Notes under the pieces: model-generated
What the model saw: only the letters and a program-made list of their open reading frames with translations
Database searches by the model: none
What the model was told of the DNA's origin: nothing
Made by a program: the position numbers and the translations under genes
DNA from: Hydractinia symbiolongicarpus
Taxonomy: Eukaryota > Cnidaria > Hydrozoa > Anthoathecata > Hydractiniidae
Length of the DNA: 64,000 bases
Reading direction: 5' to 3'
Assembly: GCF_029227915.1 (NCBI RefSeq)
Contig: NC_079882.1
Coordinates: 1,426,001-1,490,000, forward strand
Shown here: one piece after another, positions 47,471 through 60,800 of the stretch
Layout of the letters: each line of letters opens with the position of its first letter
Numbering within the stretch: position 1 is the stretch's first letter

Positions 47471-49559
47471 TTCAATTTAGTCCCACATTCAATCGTTTCA
47501 CTGTTAAAAGCGATGCAGCCTAGTAATATGAGACAAATATCGCTAAGAACATGTTGGTACGAATATATGACGCAATTGTTGTAACTGAAGCGGATTGATA
47601 CCGTTAGAAAGTCAATGAAAAGTAGTTTTTGAAACTGTCGCTATTTCCTCAGCACGCGATTACGGATAGGATTGGTCCCACAGTAAAAAAATGACTTTTT
47701 TATCTTAATTCTTAAATGAAGCGCACCACAGAACCCAGTGTAATCGCTGAGTTCCGGCAATCACGTCAAATTAGGAAGAATGTTAATTCTTGGAGTCCAC
47801 TTGTCTCACTTATAACATTTATAAGGTCACAGACCGAAATCAGTTCAATTTAGTCCCACATTCAATCGTTTCACTGTTAAAAGCGATGCAACCAAGTAAT
47901 ATGAGACAAATATCGCTAAGAACATGTTGGTACGGATATGTGACGCAACCGTTGTAACTAAAGCGGTTTGATACCGTTAGAAAGTTAATGAAAAGTAGTT
48001 TGTGAAACTGTCGCTATTTCTTTAGCGCGCGATAACGGCTAGGATTGGTCCCACAGTAAAGAATGACTTATTTACCTAAACATTTAAATGAAGCGCTTCC
48101 ACAGCGCCCAGTTTAATCGCTGTGTTCCGGCAATCACGTCAAATTAAGAAGAATGTTATTTCTTGGAGTCCAATTGTCTCATTTATCACATTTATCAGGT
48201 CACAGTCCAAAGTTAGTTCAATTAAGTCACTCAGTCAATCGTTTCACTGTTAAAAGCGATGCAACCTAGTAATATGAGACAAATATCGCTAAATACATGT
48301 TGGTACGAATATGTGACGCAACCGTTGTAACTGAAGTGGATTAATACCGTTAAAATGTCAATAAAATGTAGTTTTTGAAACTGTCGCTATTTCTTCAGCG
48401 CGCAATAACGGCTAGGATTGGTCCCACAGTAACAAATGACTTATTTATTAAAATCTTAAATGAAGCACTACCACAGAACCCAGTGTAATCGCTGAGTTCC
48501 GGCAATCACATCAAATTAAGAAGAATGCTATTTCTTGGAGTCCACTTGTCTCACTTATAACAATTATAAGGTCACAGACCAAAATCAGTTCAATTTAGTC
48601 CCACATTCAATCGTTTCACTGTTAAAAGCGATGCAGCCTAGTAATATGAGACAAATATCGCTAAGAACATGTTGGTACGAATATGTGACGCAATTGTTGT
48701 AACTGAAGCGGATTGATACCGTTAGAAAGTCAATGAAAAGTAGTTTTTGAAACTGTCGCTATTTCCTCAGCGCGCGATTACGTCTAGGATTGGTCCCACA
48801 GTAGAAAAATGACTTTTTTATCTTAATTCTTAAATGAAGCGCTACCACAGCGCCCAGTGCGATCGCTGAGTTTCGGCAATCATGTCAAATTAAGAAGAAT
48901 GTTATTTCTTGGAGTCCAATTGTCTCCTTTATGACATTTATCAGGTCACAGTCCAAAGTTAGTTCAATTAAGTCCCACAGTCAATCGTTTTACTGTTAAA
49001 AGCGATGCAACCTAGTAATATGAGACAAATATCGCTAAATACATGTTGGTACGAATATGTGACGCAACCGTTTTAACTGAAGCGGATTATTACCGTTAAA
49101 AAGTCAATCAAATGTAGTTTTTGAAACGGTCGCTATTTCTTCAGCGCGCGATAACGGCTAGGATTGGTCCCACAGTAACGAATGACTTATTTATTAAATT
49201 CTTAAATGAAGCACTACCACAGAACCCAGTGTAATCGCTGAGTTCCTGCAATCACGTCAAATTAAGAAGAATGCTATTTCTTGGAGTCCACTTGTCTCAC
49301 TTATAACATTTATAAGGTCACAGACCAAAATCAGTTCAATTTAGTCCCACATTCAATCGTTTCACTGTTAAAAGCGATGCAACCTAGCAATATGAGACAA
49401 ATATCGCTAAGAACATGTTGGTACGAATATGTGACGCAATTGTTGTAACTGAAGCGGATTTATACCGTTAGAAAGTCAATGAAAAGTAGTTTTTGAAACT
49501 TTCGCTATTTCTTCAGCGCGCGATAACGGCTAGGATTGGTCCCACAGTAAAGAATGACT
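47471..49559 (+). repeat. Satellite array; 47640-48985 duplicated 10.76 kb away
   Basis: About five and a half monomers. The segment 47640-48985 closely matches 58401-59746 at an offset of 10761 bases, seen in CTATTTCCTCAGCACGCGAT at 47641 and 58402. The segment from about 48800 onward also matches from about 53600 at an offset near 4799, seen in AGCGGATTATTACCG at 49081 and 53880. No gene is visible. Confidence 0.88.
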
Positions 49560-51800
49560 TATTTACCTAAACATTTAAATGAAGCGCTTCCTCAGCGCAC
49601 AGTTTAATCGCTGTGTTCCAGCAATCACGTCAAATTAAGAAGAATGTTATTTCTTGGAGTCCAATTGTCTCATTTATCACATTTATCAGGTCACAGTCCA
49701 AAGTTAGTTCAATTAAGTCGCACAGTCAATCGTTTCACTGTTAAAATCGATGCAACCTAGTAATATGAGACAAATATCGCTAAATACATGTTGGTACGAA
49801 TATGTGACGCAACCGTTGTAACTGAAGCGGATTAACACCGTTAAAAAGTCATTAAATGTAGTTTTTGAAACTGTCGCTATTTCTTCAGCGCGCGATAACG
49901 GCTAGGATTGGTCCCACAGTAACGAATGACTTATTTATTAAATTCTTAAATGAAGCACTACCACAGAACCCAGTGTAATCGCTGAGTTCCGGCAATCACG
50001 TCAAATTAAGAAGAATGTTACTTCTTGAAATCCACTTGTCTCACTTATAACATTTATAAGGTCAGAGACCAAAATCAGTTCAATTTAGTCCCACATTCAA
50101 TCGTTTCACTGTTAAAAGCGATGCAACCTAGTAATATGAGACAAATATCGCTAAGAACATGTTGGTACGAATATGTGGCGCAACCGTTGTAACTGAAGCG
50201 GATTGATACCGTTAGAAAGTCATTGAAAAGTAGTTTTTGGAACTGTCGCTATTTCTTCATCACGCGATAACGACTAGGATTGGTCCCACAGTAAAGAATG
50301 AGTTATTTACCTAAACATTTAAATGAAGCGCTTCCACAGCGCCCAGTTTAATCGCTGTGTTCCAGCAATCACGTCAAATTAAGAAGAATGTTATTTCTTG
50401 GAGTCCAATTGTCTCATTTATCACATTTATCAGGTCACAGTCCAAAGTTAGTTCAATTAAGTCGCATAGTCAATCGTTTCACTGTTAAAATCGATGCAAC
50501 CTAGTAATATGAGACAAATATTGCTAAATACATGTTGGTACGAATATGTGACGCAACCGTTGTAACTGAAGCGGATTAACACCGTTAAAAAGTCAATAAA
50601 ATGTAGTTTTTGAAACTGTCGCTATTTCTTCAGCGCGCGATAACGGCTAGGATTGGTCCCACAGTAACGAATGACTTATTTATTAAATTATTAAATGAAG
50701 CACTACAACAGAACCCAGTGTAATCGCTGAGTTCCGGCAATCACGTCAAATTAAGAAGAATGTTACTTCTTGAAATCCACTTGTCTCACTTATAACATTT
50801 ATAAGGTCAGAGACCAAAATCAGTTCAATTTAGTCCCACATTCAATCGTTTCACTGTTAAAAGCGATGCAACCTAGTAATATGAGACAAATATCGCTAAG
50901 AACATGTTGGTACGAATATGTGGCGCAACCGTTGTAACTGAAGCGGATTGATACCGTTAGAAAGTCATTGAAAAGTAGTTTTTGGAACTGTCGCTATTTC
51001 TTCAGCACGCGATAACGGCTAGGATTGGTCCCACAGTAAAGAATGACTTATTTACCTAAACATTTAAATGAAGCGCTTCCACAGCGCCCAGTTTAATCGC
51101 TGTGTTCCAGCAATCACGTCAAATTAAGAAGAATGTTATTTCTTGGAGTCCAATTGTCTCATTTATCACATTTATCAGGTCACAGTCCAAAGTTAGTTCA
51201 ATTAAGTCGCATAGTCAATCGTTTCACTGTTAAAATCGATGCAACCTAGTAATATAAGACAAATATCGCTAAATACATGTTGGTACGAATATGTGACGCA
51301 ACCGTTGTAACTGAAGCGGATTAACACCGTTAAAAAGTCAATAAAATGTAGTTTTTGAAACTGTCGCTATTTCTTCAGCGCGCGATAACGGCTAGGATTG
51401 GTCCCACAGTAACGAATGACTTATTTATTAAATTCTTAAATGAAGCACTACCACAGAACCCAGTGTAATCGCTGAGTTCCGGCAATCACGTCAAATTAAG
51501 AAGAATGTTACTTCTTGAAATCCACTTGTCTCACTTATAACATTTATAAGGTCAGAGACCAAAATCAGTTCAATTTAGTCCCACATTCAATCGTTTCACT
51601 GTTAAAAGCGATGCAACCTAGTAATATGAGACAAATATCGCTAAGAACATGTTGGTACGAATATGTGGCGCAACCGTTGTAACTGAAGCGGATTGATACC
51701 GTTAGAAAGTCATTGAAAAGTAGTTTTTGGAACTGTCGCTATTTCTTCAGCGCGCGATAACGGCTAGGATGGTCCCACAGTAAAGAATGACTTATTTACC
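49560..51800 (+). repeat. Dimeric higher-order repeat, 745-bp period, about three copies
   Basis: Two monomer types alternate. One reads ACGAATGACTTATTTATT with AGCACTACCACAGAACCCAG. The other reads AAGAATGACTTATTTACC with GCGCTTCCACAGCGCCCAG. The marker TTACTTCTTGAAATCC occurs at 50018, 50763 and 51508, exactly 745 bases apart. Copies also share TAAGTCGCATAG and AAAATCGATGC. The same dimer reappears across 54600-57800 and near 60775. Confidence 0.92.
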
Positions 51801-54800
51801 TAAACATTTAAATGAAGCGCTTCCACAGCGCCCAGTTTAATCGCTGTGTTCCGGCAATCATGTCAAATTAAGAAGAATGTTATTTCTTGGAGTCCACTTG
51901 TCTCACTTATAACATTTATAAGGTCACAGACCAAAATCAGTTCAATTTAGTCCCACATTCAATCGTTTCACTGTTAAAATCGATGCAACCTAGTAATATG
52001 AGACAAATATCGCTAAATACAAGTTGGTACGAATATGTGACGCAACCGTTGTAACTGAAGCGGATTAACACCGTTAAAAAGTCAATAAAATGTAGTTTTT
52101 GAAACTGTCGCTATTTCTTCAGCGCGCGATAACGGCTAGGATTGGTCCCACAGTAACGAATGATTTATTTATTAAATTCTTAAATGAAGCACTACAACAG
52201 AACCCAGTGTAATCGCTGAGTTCCGGCAATCACGTCAAATTAAGAAGAATGTTACTTCTTGAAATCCACTTGTCTCACTTATAACATTTATAAGGTCACA
52301 GACCAAAATCAGTTCAATTTAGTCCCACATTCAATCGTTTCACTGTTAAAAGCGATGCAACCTAGCAATATGAGACAAATATCGCTAAGAATATGTTGGT
52401 ACGAATATGTGACGCAATTGTTGTAACTGAAGCGGATTGATACCGTTAGAAAGTCAATGAAAAGTAGTTTTTGGAACTGTCGCTATTTCTTCAGCGCGCG
52501 ATAACGGCTAGGATTGGTCCCAGAGTAAAGAATGACTTATTTATCTAAACATTTAAATGAAGCGCTTCCACAGCGCCCAGTTTAATCGCTGTGTTCCGGC
52601 AATCACGTCAAATTAAGAAGAATGCTATTTCTTGGAGTCCACTTGTCTCACTTATAACATTTATAAGGTCACAGACCAAAATCAGTTCAATTTAGTCCCA
52701 TATTCAATCGTTTCACTGTTAAAAGCGATGCAACCTAGCAATATGAGACAAATATCGCTAAGAACATGTTGGTACGAATATGTGACGCAATTGTTGTAAC
52801 TGAAGCGGATTGATACCGTTAGAAAGTCAATGAAAAGTAGTTTTTGAAACTGTCGCTATTTCTTCAGCGCGCGATAACGGCTAGGATTGGTCCCAATGTA
52901 AAGAATGACTTATTTACCTAAACATTTAAATGAAGCGCTTCCACAGCGCCCAGTTTAATCGCTGTGTTCCGGCAATCACGTCAAATTAAGAAGAATGTTA
53001 TTTCTTGGAGTCCAATTGTCTCATTTATCACATTTATCAGGTCACAGTCCAAAGTTAGTTCAATTAAGTCGCACAGTCAATCGTTTCACTGTTAAAAGCG
53101 ATGCAACCTAGTAATATGAGACAAATATCGCTAAATACATGTTGGTACGAATATGTGACGCAACCGTTGTAACTGAAGCGGATTAATACCGTCAAAAAGT
53201 CAATAAAATGTAGTTTTTGAAACTGTCGCTATTTCTACAGCGCGCGATAACGGCTAGGATTGGTCCCACAGTAAAGAATGAGTTATTTACCTAAACATTT
53301 AAATGAAGCATTTCCACTGCGCCCAGTTTAATCGCTGTGTTCCGGCAATCATGTCAAATTAAGAAGAATGTTATTTCTTGGAGTCCACTTGTCTCACTTA
53401 TAACATTTATAAGGTCACAGACCAAAGTCAGTTCAATTTAGTCCCACATTCAATCGTTTCACTGTTAAAACCGATGCAACCTAGTAATATGAGACAAATA
53501 TCGCCAAATACATGTTGGTACGAATATATGACCAAACCGTTGTAACTCAAACGGACTGACAATTTTAGAAATTTAATAACGGCTAGGATTGGTCCCACAG
53601 TAAAAAAATGACTTTTTTATCTTAATTCTTAAATGAAGCGCTACCACAGCGCCCAGTGCGATCGCTGAGTTTCGGCAATCATGTCAAATTAAGAAGAATG
53701 TTATTTCTTGGAGTCCAATTGTCTCCTTTATGACATTTATCAGGTCACAGTCCAAAGTTAGTTCAATTAAGTCCCACAGTCAATCGTTTTACTGTTAAAA
53801 GCGATGCAACCTAGTAATATGAGACAAATATCGCTAAATACATGTTGGTACGAATATGTGACGCAACCGTTGTAACTGAAGCGGATTATTACCGTTAAAA
53901 AGTCAATCAAATGTAGTTTTTAAAACTGTCGCTATTTCTTCAGCGCGCGATAACGGCTAGGATTGGTCCCACAGTAACGAATGACTTATTTATTACATTC
54001 TTAAATGAAGCACTACCACAGAACCCAGTGTAATCGCTGAGTTTCTGCAATCACGTCAAATTAAGAAGAATGTTACTTCTTGAAATCCACTTGTCTCACT
54101 TATAACATTTATAAGGTCACAGACCAAAATCAGTTCAATTTAGTCCCACATTCAATCGTTTCACTGTTAAAAGCGATGCAACCTAGCAATATGAGACAAA
54201 TATCGCTAAGAACATGTTGGTACGAATATGTGACGCAATTGTTGTAACTGAAGCGGATTTATACCGTTAGAAAGTCAATGAAAAGTAGTTTTTGAAACTT
54301 TCGCTATTTCTTCAGCGCGCGATAACGGCTAGGATTGGTCCCACAGTAAAGAATGATTTATTTACCTAAACATTTAAATGAAGCGCTTCCACAGCGCCCA
54401 GTTTAATCGCTGTGTTCCAGCAATCACGTCAAATTAAAAAGAATGTTATTTCTTGGAGTCCAATTGTCTCATTTATCACATTTATCAGGTCACAGTCCAA
54501 AGTTAGTTCAATTAAGTCGCATAGTCAATCGTTTCACTGTTAAAATCGATGCAACCTAGTAATATGAGACAAATATCGCTAAATACATGTTGGTACGAAT
54601 ATGTGACGCAACCGTTTTAACTGAAGCGGATTAACACCGTTAAAAAGTCAATAAAATGTAGTTTTTGAAACTGTCGCTATTTCTTCAGCGCGCGATAACG
54701 GCTAGGATTGGTCCCACAGTAACGAATGACTTATTTATTAAATTCATAAATGAAGCACTACCACAGAACCCAGTATAATCGCTGAGTTCCGGCAATCACG

Positions 54801-57800
54801 TCAAATTAAGAAGAATGTTACTTCTTGAAATCCACTTGTCTCACTTATAACATTTATAAGGTCAGAGACCAAAATCAGTTCAATTTAGTCCCACATTCAA
54901 TCGTTTCACTGTTAAAAGCGATGCAACCTAGTAATATGAGACAAATATCGCTAAGAACATGTTGGTACGAATATGTGGCGCAACCGTTGTAACTGAAGCG
55001 GATTGATACCGTTAGAAAGTCATTGAAAAGTAGTTTTTGGAACTGTCGCTATTTCTTCAGCACGCGATAACGGCTAGGATTGGTCCCACAGTAAAGAATG
55101 ACTTATTTACCTAAACATTTAAATGAAGCGCTTCCACAGCGCCCAGTTTAATCGCTGTGTTCCAACAATCACGTCAAATTAAGAAGAATGTTATTTCTTG
55201 GAGTCCAATTGTCTCATTTATCACATTTATCAGGTCACAGTCCAAAGTTAGTTCAATTAAGTCGCATAGTCAATCGTTTCACTGTTAAAATCGATGCAAC
55301 CTAGTAATATAAGACAAATATCGCTAAATACATGTTGGTACGAATATGTGACGCAACCGTTGTAACTAAAGCGGATTAACACCGTTAAACAGTCAATAAA
55401 ATGTAGTTTTTGAAACTGTCGCTATTTCTTCAGCGCGCGATAACGGCTAGGATTGGTCCCACAGTAACGAATGACTTATTTATTAAATTCTTAAATGAAG
55501 CACTACCACAGAACCCAGTGTAATCGCTGAGTTCCGGCAATCACGTCAAATTAAGAAGAATGTTACTTCTTGAAATCCACTTGTCTCACTTATAACATTT
55601 ATAAGGTCAGAGACCAAAATCAGTTCAATTTAGTCCCACATTCAATCGTTTCACTGTTAAAAGCGATGCAACCTAGTAATATGAGACAAATATCGCTAAG
55701 AACATGTTGGTACGAATATGTGGCGCAACCGTTGTAACTGAAGCGGATTGATACCGTTAGAAAGTCATTGAAAAGTAGTTTTTGGAACTGTCGCTATTTC
55801 TTCAGCGCGCGATAACGGCTAGGATGGTCCCACAGTAAAGAATGACTTATTTACCTAAACATTTAAATGAAGCGCTTCCACAGCGCCCAGTTTAATCGCT
55901 GTGTTCCGGCAATCATGTCAAATTAAGAAGAATGTTATTTCTTGGAGTCCACTTGTCTCACTTATAACATTTATAAGGTCACAGACCAAAATCAGTTCAA
56001 TTTAGTCCCACATTCAATCGTTTCACTGTTAAAATCGATGCAACCTAGTAATATGAGACAAATATCGCTAAATACATGTTGGTACGAATATGTGACGCAA
56101 CCGTTGTAACTGAAGCGGATTAACACCGTTAAAAAGTCAATAAAATGTAGTTTTTGAAACTGTCGCTATTTCTTCAGCGCGCGATAACGGCTAGGATTGG
56201 TCCCACAGTAACGAATGACTTATTTATTAAATTCTTAAATGAAGCACTACCACAGAACCCAGTGTAATCGCTGAGTTCCGGCAATCACGTCAAATTAAGA
56301 AGAATGTTACTTCTTGAAATCCACTTGTCTCACTTATAACATTTATAAGGTCACAGACCAAAATCAGTTCAATTTAGTCCCATATTCAATCGTTTCACTG
56401 TTAAAAGCGATGCAACCTAGCAATATGAGACAAATATCGCTAAGAATATGTTGGTACGAATATGTGACGTAATTGTTGTAACTGAAGCGGATTGATACCG
56501 TTAGAAAGTCAATGAAAAGTAGTTTTTGAAACTGTCGCTATTTCTTCAGCGCGCGATAACGGCTAGGATTGGTCCCAATGTAAAGAAGGACTTATTTACC
56601 TAAACATTTAAATGAAGCGTTTCCACAGCGCCCAGTTTAATCGCTGTGTTCCGGCAATCACGTCAAATTAAGAAGAATGTTATTTCTTGGAGTCCAATTG
56701 TCTGATTTATCACATTTATCAGGTCACAGTCCAAAGTTAGTTCAATTAAGTCGCACAGTCAATCGTTTCACTGTTAAAAGCGATGCAACCTAGTAATATG
56801 AGACAAATATCGCTGAATACATGTTGGTACGAATATGTGACGCAACCGTTGTAACTGAAGCGGATTAATACCGTCAAAAAGTCAATAAAATGTAGTTTTT
56901 GAAACTGTCGCTATTTCCTCAGCGCGCGATAACGGCTAGGATTGGTCCCACAGTAAAAAAATGACTTTTTTATCTTAATTCTTAAATGAAGCGCTACCAC
57001 AGAACCCAGTGTAATCGCTGAGTTCCGGCAATCACGTCAAATTAGGAAGAATGTTAATTCTTGGAGTCCACTTGTCTCACTTATAACATTTATAAGGTCA
57101 CAGACCGAAATCAGTTCAATTTAGTCCCACATTCAATCGTTTCACTGTTAAAAGCGATGCAACCTAGTAATATGAGACAAATATCGCTAAGAACATGTTG
57201 GTACGAATATGTGGCGCAACCGTTGTAACTGAAGCGGATTGATACCGTTAGAAAGTCATTGAAAAGTAGTTTTTGGAACTGTCGCTATTTCTTCAGCGCG
57301 CGATAACGGCTAGGATGGTCCCACAGTAAAGAATGACTTATTTACCTAAACATTTAAATGAAGCGCTTCCACAGCGCCCAGTTTAATCGCTGTGTTCCGG
57401 CAATCATGTCAAATTAAGAAGAATGTTATTTCTTGGAGTCCAATTGTCTCACTTATAACATTTATAAGGTCACAGACCAAAATCAGTTCAATTTAGTCCC
57501 ACATTCAATCGTTTCACTGTTAAAATCGATGCAACCTAGTAATATGAGACAAATATCGCTAAATACATGTTGGTACGAATATGTGACGCAACCGTTGTAA
57601 CTGAAGCGGATTAACACCGTTAAAAAGTCAATAAAATGTAGTTTTTGAAACTGTCGCTATTTCTTCAGCGCGCGATAACGGCTAGGATTGGTCCCACAGT
57701 AACGAATGACTTATTTATTAAATTCTTAAATGAAGCACTACCACAGAACCCAGTGTAATCGCTGAGTTCCGGCAATCACGTCAAATTAAGAAGAATGTTA

Positions 57801-60800
57801 CTTCTTGAAATCCACTTGTCTCACTTATAACATTTATAAGGTCACAGACCAAAATCAGTTCAATTTAGTCCCATATTCAATCGTTTCACTGTTAAAAGCG
57901 ATGCAACCTAGCAATATGAGACAAATATCGCTAAGAATATGTTGGTACGAATATGTGACGTAATTGTTGTAACTGAAGCGGATTGATACCGTTAGAAAGT
58001 CAATGAAAAGTAGTTTTTGAAACTGTCGCTATTTCTTCAGCGCGCGATAACGGCTAGGATTGGTCCCAATGTAAAGAAGGACTTATTTACCTAAACATTT
58101 AAATGAAGCGTTTCCACAGCGCCCAGTTTAATCGCTGTGTTCCGGCAATCACGTCAAATTAAGAAGAATGTTATTTCTTGGAGTCCAATTGTCTGATTTA
58201 TCACATTTATCAGGTCACAGTCCAAAGTTAGTTCAATTAAGTCGCACAGTCAATCGTTTCACTGTTAAAAGCGATGCAACCTAGTAATATGAGACAAATA
58301 TCGCTGAATACATGTTGGTACGAATATGTGACGCAACCGTTGTAACTGAAGCGGATTAATACCGTCAAAAAGTCAATAAAATGTAGTTTTTGAAACTGTC
58401 GCTATTTCCTCAGCACGCGATTACGGATAGGATTGGTCCCACAGTAAAAAAATGACTTTTTTATCTTAATTCTTAAATGAAGCGCTACCACAGAACCCAG
58501 TGTAATCGCTGAGTTCCGGCAATCACGTCAAATTAGGAAGAATGTTAATTCTTGGAGTCCACTTGTCTCACTTATAACATTTATAAGGTCACAGACCGAA
58601 ATCAGTTCAATTTAGTCCCACATTCAATCGTTTCACTGTTAAAAGCGATGCAACCAAGTAATATGAGACAAATATCGCTAAGAACATGTTGGTACGGATA
58701 TGTGACGCAACCGTTGTAACTAAAGCGGTTTGATACCGTTAGAAAGTTAATGAAAAGTAGTTTGTGAAACTGTCGCTATTTCTTTAGCGCGCGATAACGG
58801 CTAGGATTGGTCCCACAGTAAAGAATGACTTATTTACCTAAACATTTAAATGAAGCGCTTCCACAGCGCCCAGTTTAATCGCTGTGTTCCGGCAATCACG
58901 TCAAATTAAGAAGAATGTTATTTCTTGGAGTCCAATTGTCTCATTTATCACATTTATCAGGTCACAGTCCAAAGTTAGTTCAATTAAGTCACTCAGTCAA
59001 TCGTTTCACTGTTAAAAGCGATGCAACCTAGTAATATGAGACAAATATCGCTAAATACATGTTGGTACGAATATGTGACGCAACCGTTGTAACTGAAGTG
59101 GATTAATACCGTTAAAATGTCAATAAAATGTAGTTTTTGAAACTGTCGCTATTTCTTCAGCGCGCGATAACGGCTAGGATTGGTCCCACAGTAACAAATG
59201 ACTTATTTATTAAAATCTTAAATGAAGCACTACCACAGAACCCAGTGTAATCGCTGAGTTCCGGCAATCACATCAAATTAAGAAGAATGCTATTTCTTGG
59301 AGTCCACTTGTCTCACTTATAACAATTATAAGGTCACAGACCAAAATCAGTTCAATTTAGTCCCACATTCAATCGTTTCACTGTTAAAAGCGATGCAGCC
59401 TAGTAATATGAGACAAATATCGCTAAGAACATGTTGGTACGAATATGTGACGCAATTGTTGTAACTGAAGCGGATTGATACCGTTAGAAAGTCAATGAAA
59501 AGTAGTTTTTGAAACTGTCGCTATTTCCTCAGCGCGCGATTACGTCTAGGATTGGTCCCACAGTAGAAAAATGACTTTTTTATCTTAATTCTTAAATGAA
59601 GCGCTACCACAGCGCCCAGTGCGATCGCTGAGTTTCGGCAATCATGTCAAATTAAGAAGAATGTTATTTCTTGGAGTCCAATTGTCTCCTTTATGACATT
59701 TATCAGGTCACAGTCCAAAGTTAGTTCAATTAAGTCCCACAGTCAATCGTTTCACTGTTAAAATCGATGCAACCTAGTAATATAAGACAAATATCGCTAA
59801 ATACATGTTGGTACGAATATGTGACGCAACCGTTGTAACTAAAGCGGATTAACACCGTTAAAAAGTCAATAAAATGTAGTTTTTGAAACTGTCGCTATTT
59901 CTTCAGCGCGCGATAACGGCTAGGATTGGTCCCACAGTAACGAATGACTTATTTATTAAATTCTTAAATGAAGCACTACCACAGAACCCAGTGTAATCGC
60001 TGAGTTCCGGCAATCACGTCAAATTAAGAAGAATGTTACTTCTTGAAATCCACTTGTCTCACTTATAACATTTATAAGGTCAGAGACCAAAATCAGTTCA
60101 ATTTAGTCCCACATTCAATCGTTTCACTGTTAAAAGCGATGCAACCTAGTAATATGAGACAAATATCGCTAAGAACATGTTGGTACGAATATGTGGCGCA
60201 ACCGTTGTAACTGAAGCGGATTGATACCGTTAGAAAGTCATTGAAAAGTAGTTTTTGGAACTGTCGCTATTTCTTCAGCGCGCGATAACGGCTAGGATGG
60301 TCCCACAGTAAAGAATGACTTATTTACCTAAACATTTAAATGAAGCGCTTCCACAGCGCCCAGTTTAATCGCTGTGTTCCGGCAATCATGTCAAATTAAG
60401 AAGAATGTTATTTCTTGGAGTCCACTTGTCTCACTTATAACATTTATAAGGTCACAGACCAAAATCAGTTCAATTTAGTCCCACATTCAATCGTTTCACT
60501 GTTAAAATCGATGCAACCTAGTAATATGAGACAAATATCGCTAAATACATGTTGGTACGAATATGTGACGCAACCGTTGTAACTGAAGCGGATTAACACC
60601 GTTAAAAAGTCAATAAAATGTAGTTTTTGAAACTGTCGCTATTTCTTCAGCGCGCGATAACGGCTAGGATTGGTCCCACAGTAACGAATGACTTATTTAT
60701 TAAATTCTTAAATGAAGCACTACCACAGAACCCAGTGTAATCGCTGAGTTCCGGCAATCACGTCAAATTAAGAAGAATGTTACTTCTTGAAATCCACTTG

